Assembly (NCBI RefSeq): GCF_900110605.1
Contig: NZ_FOFI01000001.1
Location: 868,001 to 932,000, forward strand
Source: Epilithonimonas lactis
Lineage (GTDB): Bacteria > Bacteroidota > Bacteroidia > Flavobacteriales > Weeksellaceae
Reading direction: 5' to 3'
DNA length: 64,000 bases
The notes under the pieces are model-generated. The model made no database searches, was not told the DNA's origin, and saw nothing but the letters and a program-made list of their open reading frames with translations. Position 1 is the stretch's first letter, and each line of letters begins with the position of its first letter. This document shows, piece after piece, positions 46,256 to 55,584 of the stretch. Position numbers and translations under genes: made by a program.

Positions 46256-48397
46256 ATGAAAAAAAAGGATCTTTCAAATGAAAAATCACATCAGCTCGAG
46301 GATCATACGACAGATAATTCCGATCAGGCGCTCACCACCAATCAAGGTCTAAAGATCAACAACAACCAGGACTCCTTAAAATCTGGGGAAAGAGGACCAA
46401 GTCTGTTGGAAGATTTTATACTCAGAGAAAAAATTACCCATTTTGACCACGAACGGATCCCTGAAAGGATAGTTCATGCACGAGGATCGGGAGCACACGG
46501 AACTTTTAAACTCAATAGAAGTCTTGCAAAGTACACGAAAGCTAAATTCTTGTCAGAAGAAGGGAAAGAGACGCCGGTATTTGTCCGTTTTTCTACCGTT
46601 GCGGGAAGTGCAGGAAGTACGGACCTTGCGAGAGACGTCAGGGGTTTTGCCATTAAATTTTATACGGAAGAAGGAAATTATGATCTTGTCGGAAATAATA
46701 TTCCTGTCTTTTTCATTCAGGATGCAATGAAATTTCCCGATCTGGTCCATGCCGTAAAACCTGAACCAGATAATGCCATACCACAGGCCGCATCAGCTCA
46801 CGATACATTTTGGGACTTTATTTCGTTGATGCCGGAAAGTATGCATATGATCATGTGGGCGATGAGTGACAGGGCGATCCCGAGAAGCTACAGGATGATG
46901 GAAGGTTTTGGGGTCCATACCTTTAAATTCATCAACGAAGCAGGCAAGATGCACTTTGTAAAATTCCATTTCAAACCAAAATTAGGTGTGCACTCAGTAG
47001 CTTGGGATGAAGCAACCAAGATCTCTGGAAAAGATCCGGATTTCCATAGAAGGGACCTTTGGGATGCCATCGAGAACGGTTCTTTTCCGGAATGGGACTT
47101 TGGTGTGCAGATCATTCCAGAAGAAGATGAGCACAGATTTGATTTTGATCTTCTGGACCCGACCAAACTGGTCCCGGAAGAGGAGGTACCGGTCGAGCTG
47201 GTGGGAACACTGACGTTGAATAGAAATCCAGATAATTTCTTTGCAGAGACCGAACAGATCGCTTTCCATCCAGGACATCTGGTGCCGGGAATCGATTTCA
47301 GCAACGACCCTTTACTTCAAGGCAGGTTGTTCTCTTATACCGATACACAGTTATCTAGATTGGGTTCTCCCAATTTCCACGAAATTCCGATCAACAGATC
47401 GATCAATACCGTTCACAACAATCAACGCGATGGCCATATGCGTCAGCAGATCTCCAAAGGTAAGGTAAGCTATGAACCAAATTCGATAGGAGGTGGCTGT
47501 CCATTTCAGGCGATGTGGAAAGACGGCGGATTCGCATCACAGGAAGAAAGGGTGGACGGTCATAAAGTTCGCGCAAGAAGTCAGAGTTTTGTAGACCATT
47601 ACTCTCAGGCAAAATTATTTTACAATAGCCAGTCTGCTCCGGAAAAAAAGCACCTTCAAAACGCCCTGATATTTGAATTGTCAAAAGTGACCATTCCTGC
47701 GATCCGTGAGAGGGTGGTCGGTCAATTGGCCTTTATTGATAAAGATCTAGCAGCTTTGGTAGCCAAAAAAGTAGGTGTTGAAGTTACGGAACTAGAACAG
47801 CCTAACGGCAGTATTCCGGCAGATGCAGATCCAAAAACGCTTCAAAGCGTTGAGAGGGAACCGTCGACAAAGAGCTCCGATGCGTTAAGTATGAAAAATA
47901 CGGTCAAAGACTCAATAAAAAGCAGGGTGATCGGTTTCATCATGGAAGATGGTGTCATTGCTGCGGATGTCAATTCCTTAAGGTCAAAGTTGGAATCCAA
48001 GGGTGCCATGGTCCAGATCATCGCTGGAAGTCTATCACCTGTCACAGGGGATGATGGCAGTAGTTTTACCCCTAAGCATTCATTGACGAGCACGGCAAGC
48101 GTCTGTTTCGATGCGTTATATCTTTGCAGCGGAAAAAGATCTTCTGAAAATCTATTGAATGAAGATAATAGACCAGGAACGATCCTTTTTGTAAATGAAG
48201 CCTATAAGCATTGCAAGGCCATTTATTTTGGAACGGACACAAATGAAATATATAAGGCGAGTGAGGTAAGCAAAAAAACGCACGAAGATCCGGCCATCAT
48301 CATTTCCGGCAGTAAAGGTTCTGATGAAGCTTTTATAAACGCTGTAGCAGATCATAGGGTCTGGGATTTGGAAATGGAAAGGAATAATCCATCATAG
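46256..48397 (+). CDS. katE: Large-subunit catalase (clade 2, HPII type)
   Basis: A 713-aa haem catalase that converts hydrogen peroxide to water and oxygen. I choose ATG 46256 (MKKKDLSNEKSHQLEDH), which gives the usual N-terminal extension; an ATG 11-12 codons upstream is possible. The catalytic His is in RIVHARGSGAHG (about 85), the Asn in LVGNNIPVFFIQD (about 160) and the haem-ligand Tyr in GRLFSYTDTQLSRLG (about 374). Residues about 560-713 are the flavodoxin-like C-terminal domain of large catalases (SRVIGFIMEDGVIAADV). It is monocistronic with a terminator. Confidence 0.95.
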   Translation: MKKKDLSNEKSHQLEDHTTDNSDQALTTNQGLKINNNQDSLKSGERGPSLLEDFILREKITHFDHERIPERIVHARGSGAHGTFKLNRSLAKYTKAKFLSEEGKETPVFVRFSTVAGSAGSTDLARDVRGFAIKFYTEEGNYDLVGNNIPVFFIQDAMKFPDLVHAVKPEPDNAIPQAASAHDTFWDFISLMPESMHMIMWAMSDRAIPRSYRMMEGFGVHTFKFINEAGKMHFVKFHFKPKLGVHSVAWDEATKISGKDPDFHRRDLWDAIENGSFPEWDFGVQIIPEEDEHRFDFDLLDPTKLVPEEEVPVELVGTLTLNRNPDNFFAETEQIAFHPGHLVPGIDFSNDPLLQGRLFSYTDTQLSRLGSPNFHEIPINRSINTVHNNQRDGHMRQQISKGKVSYEPNSIGGGCPFQAMWKDGGFASQEERVDGHKVRARSQSFVDHYSQAKLFYNSQSAPEKKHLQNALIFELSKVTIPAIRERVVGQLAFIDKDLAALVAKKVGVEVTELEQPNGSIPADADPKTLQSVEREPSTKSSDALSMKNTVKDSIKSRVIGFIMEDGVIAADVNSLRSKLESKGAMVQIIAGSLSPVTGDDGSSFTPKHSLTSTASVCFDALYLCSGKRSSENLLNEDNRPGTILFVNEAYKHCKAIYFGTDTNEIYKASEVSKKTHEDPAIIISGSKGSDEAFINAVADHRVWDLEMERNNPS

Positions 48398-48426
48398 ACC
48401 AGAATAATAATTTCGAATTACCAGAA

Positions 48427-48455
48427 GAAAAGGACCGCTAAGAACGGTCCTTTTC
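48427..48455. terminator. Terminator of the catalase gene
   Basis: Stem GAAAAGGACCG / CGGTCCTTTTC with a seven-base loop, 29 bases after the catalase stop. Symmetric A and T runs make it potentially bidirectional. Confidence 0.88.
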
Positions 48456-48699
48456 TTTGAAAAAAATTGGCCGATCCTTTTATTATTTCAAAGGCAAACC
48501 ACTATTTTAATGATATTCTTTCACAAGAGATCTATTTACGTAATCAACAGACATCGAATTATTACTGAATTCAGCACGCACCATTATTATCCAGATCCCT
48601 TTCTTCACAGTGGTGATTTTGTACAATGGTCATTTTTAGAACTATCTTCTGGTTCCTGCTGCTTATGATATCCATGATGTTCTCTGTCATGCCGGAAAA

Positions 48700-49881
48700 C
48701 TAGGTCAGGTCCTTCAGTTCATCGATCAATAGGCGCACCTGGCAAGGTCTTAGTTTGTCATCAACTTTCAGATCATCGGAAAGACCGGTTTTCACAATGA
48801 CCATATTCTTTTCTGGGACCATGATAATGAATTGGCCCAGGAATCCATAAAAGAAACGGTGTTTTAAGTTGTGGTCATCATCTGCCCAGACGGAATAACA
48901 AAAAGCGTCATTTTCGTTTGTGGGGGTGAGCATCCTTTGAATATAACTTTTACTGATGATCTGTCTGCCATTCCAATTTCCGTCCTGCAGTATCAATTGA
49001 CCTATCTTTGCAAAATCCACTGGAGAAGCATGGATGCAACAAAATGCTTTTTCAAGACCTTTCTCATCTGTACTCCACTTTGCAGGAAATTCCATACCTA
49101 GAGGCTTCCATATCCTCTCGGAGAGGTAATCTGCCAGATCTTTTCCTATGGCTGCTTTCAATGTCAGCCCCAACAGCTGCGTAGAAACACTTTGATACTC
49201 ATATTTTTTCCCTGGCATCTCTTTAACTTCCACACTTAAGGTCTGCTCTGAAAGATCGTCAACAAAATACTGTTTTGCGTTAGGCGCAAAAGGGTGGTGG
49301 TACTCCTCATCCCAGTCCATACCAGCCTGCATGGTCAACAGGTGTTTAAATGTCAGATATTTCCCATAGGTACTGTCTTTATAGGCTGGGAGAAATTCAG
49401 ATATAAGTTGATCTTCAGACGTAATATATCCATCATCAATTGCACAACCTACAAGCATTGCAAGAATGCCCTTGGCCATTGAAAAAGAATTTTGAGGAAT
49501 GAATGCCTGATGATCTTTCCAGTATCGTTCAACAACAATCTTGTTATTCCGGATCATCACCAATGAAGATGTTCCTGTTCTTTTCAGATCCTTCAGCAGA
49601 TATGCTGAAAGCTCAGTGGGATTGCAGCCACCATCCTTTGCAAAGCCTTGGGCATGCTGATTTGTGACAGGGTGAGCAGGGAACTTTTCACCATCATCAT
49701 TTGAGGGAGTTAAAGATCCCCTCTTAAAGTTGGTAAGGATCGCTTTGAAAATATAACCGTATCCTGAAATATAGATCAGAGAGACCAGTGCCGTGAATGT
49801 ACCGGTAAAATAAGCCCATTTCTTGTTCATATATAAAAGGTGATAAATAGTGTTCGGTCTATCGCGGGACCTATCGATCAT
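48700..49881 (-). CDS. Membrane-anchored serine hydrolase (beta-lactamase-like fold)
   Basis: A 393-aa protein with an N-terminal membrane anchor at about 20-45 and the hydrolase domain at about 95-390. The nucleophile motif SxxK is SMAK in NSFSMAKGILAML (about 133). The second motif reads YEYQSVS, so the usual Tyr-x-Asn is Tyr-x-Ser. MLTPTNENDAFCYSVWADDD and FYGFLGQFIIMVPEKN are typical of the class C-like (AmpC/esterase/peptidase) group. The substrate is unknown, and this is not evidence of beta-lactam resistance. The start overlaps the stop of the broken SnoaL-like gene. Confidence 0.85.
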   Translation of the reverse strand: MIDRSRDRPNTIYHLLYMNKKWAYFTGTFTALVSLIYISGYGYIFKAILTNFKRGSLTPSNDDGEKFPAHPVTNQHAQGFAKDGGCNPTELSAYLLKDLKRTGTSSLVMIRNNKIVVERYWKDHQAFIPQNSFSMAKGILAMLVGCAIDDGYITSEDQLISEFLPAYKDSTYGKYLTFKHLLTMQAGMDWDEEYHHPFAPNAKQYFVDDLSEQTLSVEVKEMPGKKYEYQSVSTQLLGLTLKAAIGKDLADYLSERIWKPLGMEFPAKWSTDEKGLEKAFCCIHASPVDFAKIGQLILQDGNWNGRQIISKSYIQRMLTPTNENDAFCYSVWADDDHNLKHRFFYGFLGQFIIMVPEKNMVIVKTGLSDDLKVDDKLRPCQVRLLIDELKDLT

Positions 49882-50221
49882 TAAATCCTAATGACAAAAG
49901 CTTTCAGTTCCGGCATCTTGCCATTTTTGAAACGCCATACATCACAATCGTTGTATTCTGTCCATCCGCTTAATGCATTGAATAATGATATCCTGCCTAC
50001 AGCTGTGAGAGCGTCATTTTCTCCGATTGGTTGCTCCATTTCAGATCTGGGAGGTTGGATGTGGTTTTCCATTATATAATGCTGTACCTGAATTTCCCAT
50101 ATAAGACCTGTTCACCAACAAGATTCCATATGACATCGTCTGTCAATAAATTAATGAACGTATCATAGTCACCTTCAGAAATTGCCTTGTTGGCTTTGAT
50201 CAGGATCACTTTATTATTCAT
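49881..50221 (-). pseudogene. Frameshifted SnoaL/NTF2-like gene
   Basis: From the ATG at 50219-50221 the frame reads MNNKVILIKANKAISEGDYD through DDVIWNLVGEQVLYGKF and stops near 50072. A second frame, one base off, continues IQVQHYIMENHIQPPRSEM through TAVGRISLFN and WRFKNGKMPELKAFVIRI to the stop at 49881. Joined, they make a normal ~113-aa SnoaL-like cone-fold protein (ketosteroid-isomerase-like). The shift lies near LYGK. This is either a real broken gene or a single-base error. It overlaps the serine hydrolase start, so the two form one transcript. Confidence 0.7.
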
Positions 50222-50606
50222 ACTATGGTCAATATTTGATGCGATCAGATCCGATGTAGCTATTCAAAGCTTATGCCGTGCGCCCGTAAGATCATTACTG
50301 TATTAATAATTATTATTTTGGTGAAAAATTTGATATCGACCTGTTAAGAAAGATCAATTTCATAGTTTAACAGATCTTGTGATGAGGGCACGAGTGTGTC
50401 GTCATTAAGAATGACCAAAATTTTATCCATATACCATAGGGATGAAAAGTTCAATTTGTTTCTCCCTCTTCCTTTCACTTTCGTTGTCATTTTTTAATAA
50501 GAAAGAACACATTTTCTGATGGCACACCAACCCATATTTATTTCTAGGCTTAATTTTTGTAAAGAGAACGATACCAATCACTAACCAATAAAAAAATATT
50601 ATCATT
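50222..50606. other. Divergent gap
   Basis: About 385 bases between the SnoaL-like pseudogene (minus) and the DUF4142 gene (plus). No gene or hairpin is seen; promoters are expected. Confidence 0.45.
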
Positions 50607-51215
50607 ATGAAAAAATTGATCCTAACCTCTATGGCACTGATCGCGATCATGGCTTGCGAAAAGAAAGAAACGACAAATGCAAATAGCTCAGCTGACAGCA
50701 CAGCGGTAGCGGCTGATACCACCGTCACGATGACCGATTCCACAGCAGTAGCTCCAACTACCGACCAGAGCAGATCTGAACTGACAGATCAGGACAAGAA
50801 ATTTGCAGATGCGGCCGCACAAGGCGGGATGGCAGAAGTGATGCTTGGTGAACTTGCATCATCTAATGGGACCAATGCCTCGGTAAGATCTTTGGGCGCT
50901 ATGATGGTAAAGGACCACGGCAAGGCTAATGAGGAACTCAAAGGCTGGGCTTCGGCAGCCGGATATACATTACCAAGCGCAGTCAATGCGGAGCAACAGA
51001 AGACCTATGATGAGCTGAAAGCTAAAAAAGGCGCTGAGTTCGACCGTATGTTCGCGGAGGTAATGGTGAACGATCACAAAAAAGTCTTGGCAGCGTTCAA
51101 GAAAGAATCTACGGATGGCAGTGAAGCGTCCCTAAGATCATTTGCCACAAAGACCGTTCCCACTTTGGAACACCATTTAATGGAGTCCGAAAAAACAAGA
51201 TCGGCTGTCAAATAA
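50607..51215 (+). CDS. DUF4142 lipoprotein
   Basis: A 202-aa lipoprotein with signal MKKLILTSMALIAIMAC, the Cys at 17 being the lipidation site. A Thr/Ala/Ser-rich linker runs to about 60. The DUF4142 helical domain at about 63-198 contains FADAAAQGGMAEVMLGELAS, MMVKDHGKANEELKGWA and FAEVMVNDHKKVLAAFKKES. His in DHGKAN, NDHKKV and LEHHL are the conserved family positions. The family is ferritin-like in helix pattern and periplasmic; its function is not established, though members are often stress-induced. Confidence 0.9.
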   Translation: MKKLILTSMALIAIMACEKKETTNANSSADSTAVAADTTVTMTDSTAVAPTTDQSRSELTDQDKKFADAAAQGGMAEVMLGELASSNGTNASVRSLGAMMVKDHGKANEELKGWASAAGYTLPSAVNAEQQKTYDELKAKKGAEFDRMFAEVMVNDHKKVLAAFKKESTDGSEASLRSFATKTVPTLEHHLMESEKTRSAVK

Positions 51216-51334
51216 GCTGATCGGTCCACACTGGTCAATGAAAATGACTTTATTATTCTATAAAAGAAGAGATCCATTTTCGTCTTTATAAATTTTTCTT
51301 AGGACAGCTATGTGTTTTTTTATCTAAAAAACTT

Positions 51335-51388
51335 TTCGTTAAATATAATGAGAGACCAGATATCTGGTCTCTCCTTATATTTAACGAA
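51335..51388. terminator. 54-bp near-perfect palindrome, probable bidirectional terminator
   Basis: The arms are TTTCGTTAAATATAA and AGAGACCAGATA, repeated in reverse complement around a centre at 51361/51362, with only one two-base mismatch. It sits between converging genes (DUF4142 and the Rieske remnant). The length is unusual for a terminator. Confidence 0.65.
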
Positions 51389-51453
51389 TTTGCTTGACTG
51401 TTATCTTCATTTATTTCCAATCTATTCAGAAGCGGTTCCGTAAGTGCTTCAGA

Positions 51454-51960
51454 TCATTCTCTATTATCAGCTAGTGATGTAGGTCCTGTAAGTGCTGGAC
51501 CGTTCAGCAGTTTACCATTGTTATCGAATGGTGACCCATGGCGAGGGCAGTCCCGAGATACCTCAGAGGGATTCCATTTGAGTGTACCGCCAGTATCGGG
51601 ACATATAGTAAATGATAGGTGTACTGCTGCTTTTTGATCAAAGTAAGCTGCATTGGTTTTGCCTTCAAACTTGACGATTCTGCCAGTTCCTGCGTTGGTC
51701 TCCTTAAGTTTCTCTATTGAAAACTTCATCAAAGAAACCGGATACGCTTGCTAAGGGTTTGAAAAAGCTGCGCGAGTCCTGATTCCGAGTCATCAGGAAG
51801 GTCCGGAATGATCAGTAAGGTCATCGTACCGACTGTCATCCCGTCACCCGTAAGACCGGTCACAATGTAAATATGGACTTCTCCGGGCATTCCGCTTGGA
51901 AATGCCCAATACGGAAAAATATTTTGAAGGAGGATCGACCTTCTACACTATCGAACAGAA
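51454..51960 (-). pseudogene. Remnant of FAD-dependent oxidoreductase with Rieske domain
   Basis: Two pieces on the minus strand. Upstream, IFPYWAFPSGMPGEVHIYIV then TGLTGDGMTVGTMTLLIIPD (about 51940-51731) matches the end of a DAO-type FAD oxidoreductase, where the usual phrase is a GxGMT-GT block. It then shifts frame into MKFSIEKLKETNAG (51732 on) and a Rieske-like region, CPDTGGTLKWNPSE and DCPRHGSPFDNNGKLLNGPA. In the Rieske part the first C-x-H ligand pair reads C-P-D, so the His is lost. The N-terminal FAD domain is missing. The second piece alone is an open frame of 92 codons and could still be translated. Confidence 0.7.
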
Positions 51961-52059
51961 AGTAAGAGTTGGCTGTCATAAAAATATAAACTCAGAGGAT
52001 GACGTTTTGTATCCGACGACGCAAATGTACTGTAACTATATCTTATCTGTGTGATGAGA

Positions 52060-52260
52060 TCAAGTTTGGATAAAATATAGATCTATATGTTCACCCTTTC
52101 TGACCGTTATCTTTTTTTCGTCAAGCAACTCAAATAATAAAGGTCCCAATAACTCTCTTTTTATTTTGGTGGCGAATACTATTTCGGAGAATGTCGTACC
52201 AGCACCTAACCCGAAAGTATCAAAACGGCTTTGTAAGAAATCAAGGATCTGTTGTTTCAC
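52060..52260 (-). CDS. Small wing-helix-like protein
   Basis: A 66-aa protein beginning MKQQILDFLQSRFDTFGLGA and ending KITVRKGEHIDLYFIQT. The pattern of three helices followed by two strands (KKITVRKG, DLYFI) is compatible with a small winged-helix fold. No family is recognised. It stands alone between pseudogenes, and the sequence looks coding. Confidence 0.5.
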   Translation of the reverse strand: MKQQILDFLQSRFDTFGLGAGTTFSEIVFATKIKRELLGPLLFELLDEKKITVRKGEHIDLYFIQT

Positions 52261-52574
52261 ATCGTAAATTTAAAACTTAATTGTAATTTAGCAATTGTTG
52301 CCGTAATTTAAAACACTGTGTGATCTTTTTAAGTTTCCAACTCTTTATCATTACTTTATGTGAAGGTCTTTTTGCCATTTCCTTTTGTACTATTTCATCA
52401 GTAATGATCGATTCCGACCAAATTCTTATCTAAGAACGTCGTTCGATCATATCAAGCGGATCATGATCTAGTATAGTTTATGAAAGGACTCCGTACAAGT
52501 GATGATAATAGATAGCGTTAAACCGCATATTTTCCTTATCTGAAAATAGTGTGTTCAATATGTGGTACTTTTTT
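52261..52574. other. Gap without a gene
   Basis: About 310 AT-rich bases. No gene, hairpin or repeat is seen. Confidence 0.45.
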
Positions 52575-53222
52575 TCACATTACAGACACGACCCTATATA
52601 GCTCATCTTGATTCTTAAGGTCCATCTTTTTGTAGACCCGTTGATGTCTTGCCTCGATCGCCCTGATGGTCGAATTGGTGAATTGAGAAATTTCTTTGAT
52701 ACTAAAATTCATTTTGATCAATGAACAGAAATTAAGGTCTGAGATATTAAGGTCGGGATATTTGTCTTTAAGTATTAAATAAAATGATGGATATGTTTTC
52801 TGGAACTCTATATGAAAAGTATTGATATCTTCTTTTGCTAGGAAAACTAAAGTTTTTACTGTATCCGGCTCAACATCGGATTGCAACTTTTCGTAGGATA
52901 CAATATCAATTTGAGGGGTGGAAATATTTTCTGGCGTAATTATTTCGGCTGTATTCTTTTTTTTGCCTTGCCTTCTAAAATGAACAATTGCCACCAAGAT
53001 CAAAATAATGATAACCGCGATCGTGAGAAGGAAAGCTCTTTCTTTTAAAAATGATATTTTTTCATTTGTGTCAGAGACCTTCTGATTGATCCGGTTGATA
53101 AAATTGACATCGCCTGATCTTTTCTTCACAAAATCAAGACTATCCAAAAGATGTTTGTACTTTTTCGAAAAACTGGCTGATTTTTCAAAATCATTGATCT
53201 CTACGTATGCTGCTGCGATCAT
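52575..53222 (-). pseudogene. 5'-truncated membrane TPR/LuxR-type regulator
   Basis: The open frame covers 215 codons. It starts inside a TPR-like helix (YVEINDFEKSASFSKKYKHL), then has a membrane helix at about 67-85 (LLTIAVIIILILVAIVHF). A C-terminal LuxR-like HTH at about 160-215 reads MNFSIKEISQFTNSTIRAIE and ends RVYKKMDLKNQDELYRVV. Intact members of this class are usually 450-600 aa with a signal peptide and more TPRs, so most of the N-terminus is missing. The truncation point lies within a few bases of a second truncated gene on the other strand. Confidence 0.65.
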
Positions 53223-53237
53223 AGAGTAGATCTCATA

Positions 53238-53420
53238 TTGTCTGTGAGAGTTGTTGCCTCTAAGAAATTACCATCGCTATTATTGTCTAACCTATTGTTG
53301 CTGGAGCCTGTTTTTGCAATTGTCTTTGCTTATCTGTTTCTGTCAGAAGCACCACATATCTACATCTATCCAGGTATCATTTTGATCTTTATAGGTCTTT
53401 TGCGGGTCTCCGCAAAATGA
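53238..53420 (+). pseudogene. 5'-truncated EamA/DMT transporter, last ~50 residues
   Basis: The frame ends LLSNLLLLEPVFAIVFAYLF, then LSEAPHIYIYPGIILIFIGL and LRVSAK. This is the last two helices of an EamA (drug/metabolite) transporter, normally about 300 aa with ten helices. Everything upstream is absent. The 5' end meets the truncated regulator gene head to head at about 53.23 kb. Confidence 0.7.
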
Positions 53421-53586
53421 TGGTCACATATGGAATGTTGTCATCTTTATCACTTTTCTGTGCTAATTTATTATAAGATCTATTAAAGAGATGGTCGGTG
53501 AGAAATGATCCAATGTTACAATTATCGGTCCGAACTAAACATTCCAAATTTTAAACAAAATAAAAAACCTATAATAATATAATGCA

Positions 53587-53763
53587 ATGAAAAATTTTTC
53601 ATTTCTCATCATGGCCGTCATCACGATGTCTGCTTGTGGTGAAAAGGGAGAGGATGATTTTAAAGTTCCCAACGACCATTCTGTCTCGTCGAAAGGCATT
53701 CAAACATCTATCGATTCGCCGTCTGTTAAAAAACGTCAATTCAGAAACAGGTTCTATGAATGA
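53587..53763 (+). CDS. Small lipoprotein, 58 aa
   Basis: ATG 53587 to TGA 53761-53763. The signal is MKNFSFLIMAVITMSAC with the lipobox Cys at 17, followed by GEKGEDDFKVPNDHSVSSKG and a basic end QFRNRFYE. The lipobox (MSAC) and signal make it a convincing gene despite its size. It is preceded by an AT-rich leader and ends 15 bases before the convergent oxidoreductase stop. The function is unknown. Confidence 0.6.
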   Translation: MKNFSFLIMAVITMSACGEKGEDDFKVPNDHSVSSKGIQTSIDSPSVKKRQFRNRFYE

Positions 53764-53778
53764 TCATTGCTAGTTTTT

Positions 53779-54804
53779 TCATGATAAAACCTGTACATTG
53801 ATCCCAGGATAACTTCTTAATGATGATAATAGATCATCAGATCGATGGATCTGATGACTGAAATAAATTTTGTTATCCAATGTATCCTTTAAGATCACCT
53901 CAGTATGCAAAACTGCAGATAATGCGGTGAGTTCTGCCTGTCCTCGTTCACTTTGAAGGCTCATTTTTCTGACGTTTTCACCTTGCTTTATGATAATTTC
54001 AAAAACAGCCTGATCCCCATTTCCGCTGCCTCCAAAGATGGTCTGTCTCTGTTTCAGAGATAGTATATCAAAAATTCTCAATGATTGGAATGCACCCAGA
54101 AGCCAGGTTATCACCTTGGAGTCATAGGTCATCTTCACCGAAACGTTGGGGATCTTTTCAATATGATTTAAAATAAAAAGATCGGGGACATCGAAGTTGT
54201 AGGATTGTCTTGTCCCTATACCAAATGAAAAGTGATAGTTCTCAGAATTCAAAAAGTGCCTGACCGATCTCCTCTCATTATCCTTATAGCACACAAATGG
54301 CCTTGCCACATTTTCTGCCATAAAATGAGCAGAGGTCTTACCCGCTAGATCTTTTGTTGAATAAAAGACGAAGAGTTTGGCATCATCGATCTTCCTAGAC
54401 CTGTCAGCTAAACTCCCGACCAATCCAGGAACGATTCCACCCATCCATCCTGAGGAGAAGACGATCCTACTGTTGACAGGTGCGGACCTGGCGATAGTGT
54501 ATGCTTTTATGAGGTCCGGGGTCGGCTTTGTAATATCAAGATAATCAATTCCATTCTCGATCGCAAATTTCAGAATATGATCTTCCGGATCATTGACCGA
54601 CAGAATGATGAGTGTGATTTTGTTCTCGAGAATATTTTGAAATGAATCAGGATCATTGACATCAACGAAAATATTTGTCATTGAATTGTTGGATCTGCGG
54701 CTGCCTACCTTTATGGACAACTTGGGATCTCTGTCCTGTAAAATTCTTGCGATCGTCTTCCCGACAATGCCTGTACCTCCGATAATTAAAATATTTGACT
54801 CCAT
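53779..54804 (-). CDS. Saccharopine-dehydrogenase-like NAD(P)-binding protein
   Basis: A 341-aa protein with an N-terminal Rossmann motif ILIIGGTGIVGKTIARIL at about 5 (GGTGxVG). ITLIILSVNDPEDHILKFAI and YLDITKPTPDLIKAY follow, typical of saccharopine-dehydrogenase-like proteins. A C-terminal alpha/beta domain follows about residue 120 (SGWMGGIVPGLVG). The reaction is unknown. The Crp/Fnr gene upstream on the same strand ends 54 bases before this start, so it is a likely regulator. Confidence 0.82.
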   Translation of the reverse strand: MESNILIIGGTGIVGKTIARILQDRDPKLSIKVGSRRSNNSMTNIFVDVNDPDSFQNILENKITLIILSVNDPEDHILKFAIENGIDYLDITKPTPDLIKAYTIARSAPVNSRIVFSSGWMGGIVPGLVGSLADRSRKIDDAKLFVFYSTKDLAGKTSAHFMAENVARPFVCYKDNERRSVRHFLNSENYHFSFGIGTRQSYNFDVPDLFILNHIEKIPNVSVKMTYDSKVITWLLGAFQSLRIFDILSLKQRQTIFGGSGNGDQAVFEIIIKQGENVRKMSLQSERGQAELTALSAVLHTEVILKDTLDNKIYFSHQIHRSDDLLSSLRSYPGINVQVLS

Positions 54805-54817
54805 TATTTTTTTTTTA

Positions 54818-54825
54818 CAAAACTA
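54818..54825 (-). promoter_or_regulatory. Candidate -7 box for the oxidoreductase gene
   Basis: On the minus strand TAGTTTTG fits TAnnTTTG and ends 13 bases before the ATG, in the 54-bp gap after the Crp/Fnr gene. It suggests the enzyme may have its own promoter. Confidence 0.35.
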
Positions 54826-54858
54826 CAGGGTCCCTATATCCTTGGACAGGACATTTGT

Positions 54859-55425
54859 CTAAAAAGAAACTTCTTTTCGGATCCGGCTCAAATGTCTTTG
54901 AGTGATCCCCAAATATGAGGCTAAAAACTGCAATGGAATTTCTTGGATATAATGAGGTTGTACTGTAATGAGCTCATTGTATCTCATAGAGGCGCTGTCC
55001 CTCTGTAGCTGAAAAAATCTTCTTTCCAGCTCCAGATATTCCTGTTCTGCGATAATTTTCAAAAATTTGATCCAATTGGGATTATCGTTGAACATTTCCT
55101 CCAGCCTGCTTTTTTGAAAAACGGTGATCTCTGCATCACAGATAGCCTGAATGCTCTCTTTACTTACTTTTCCGGAGATGTAAGAAGAGTAGGAGGCCAC
55201 AAGGTCACCAGGAAATCTGAAACAGTAGGTCGTTTCCTTGCCATCGTCTCCCAAATAGTAGGTGCGAAATATACCAGATTCTAAAAAAGCTATTTCGGTG
55301 CACTTTTCACCTTCCTTTACCAAGAACTGATTTTTGGTATATGATCTTCTTTCTACCAATGACATAAGATCGCGAAGATCACTCTCTGATAGAACATTGA
55401 AGCTGTTGATGTAATTTAGGACCAT
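54859..55425 (-). CDS. Crp/Fnr-family transcriptional regulator
   Basis: A 188-aa regulator. The sensor barrel at about 15-110 has NQFLVKEGEKCTEIAFLESG and DGKETTYCFRFPGDLVASYS. The C-terminal HTH at about 160-186 is IPLQFLASYLGITQRHLSRI. It is of the short flavobacterial type whose HTH reads TQxxLSRIR, like the gene at 62584. No Cys cluster is present. It is encoded just upstream of the saccharopine-dehydrogenase-like gene. Confidence 0.88.
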   Translation of the reverse strand: MVLNYINSFNVLSESDLRDLMSLVERRSYTKNQFLVKEGEKCTEIAFLESGIFRTYYLGDDGKETTYCFRFPGDLVASYSSYISGKVSKESIQAICDAEITVFQKSRLEEMFNDNPNWIKFLKIIAEQEYLELERRFFQLQRDSASMRYNELITVQPHYIQEIPLQFLASYLGITQRHLSRIRKEVSF

Positions 55426-55584
55426 CTAAAATAAAGTTTGATCCCGAAAGTTACAGTTATGGAGCCACATCTAAGATATCTGTTCATAGAATTTTGCTGT
55501 CCTGTGATGTGGCTGAATTGAAATTCGAGAGATGCGCTTGCACCAGGTCCATCATTTTGCCAAATTGTTTTTTTATGTTCGTTT

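Noticed and set aside
48627-48701. 24-codon hydrophobic ORF (MVIFRTIFWFLLLMISM)
   Set aside because: A single small hydrophobic frame without other evidence; it may be chance.
48700-49881. Serine hydrolase as a beta-lactam resistance gene
   Set aside because: It has the SxxK nucleophile, but the second motif is Tyr-x-Ser and the sequence fits the broad class C-like esterase/peptidase group.
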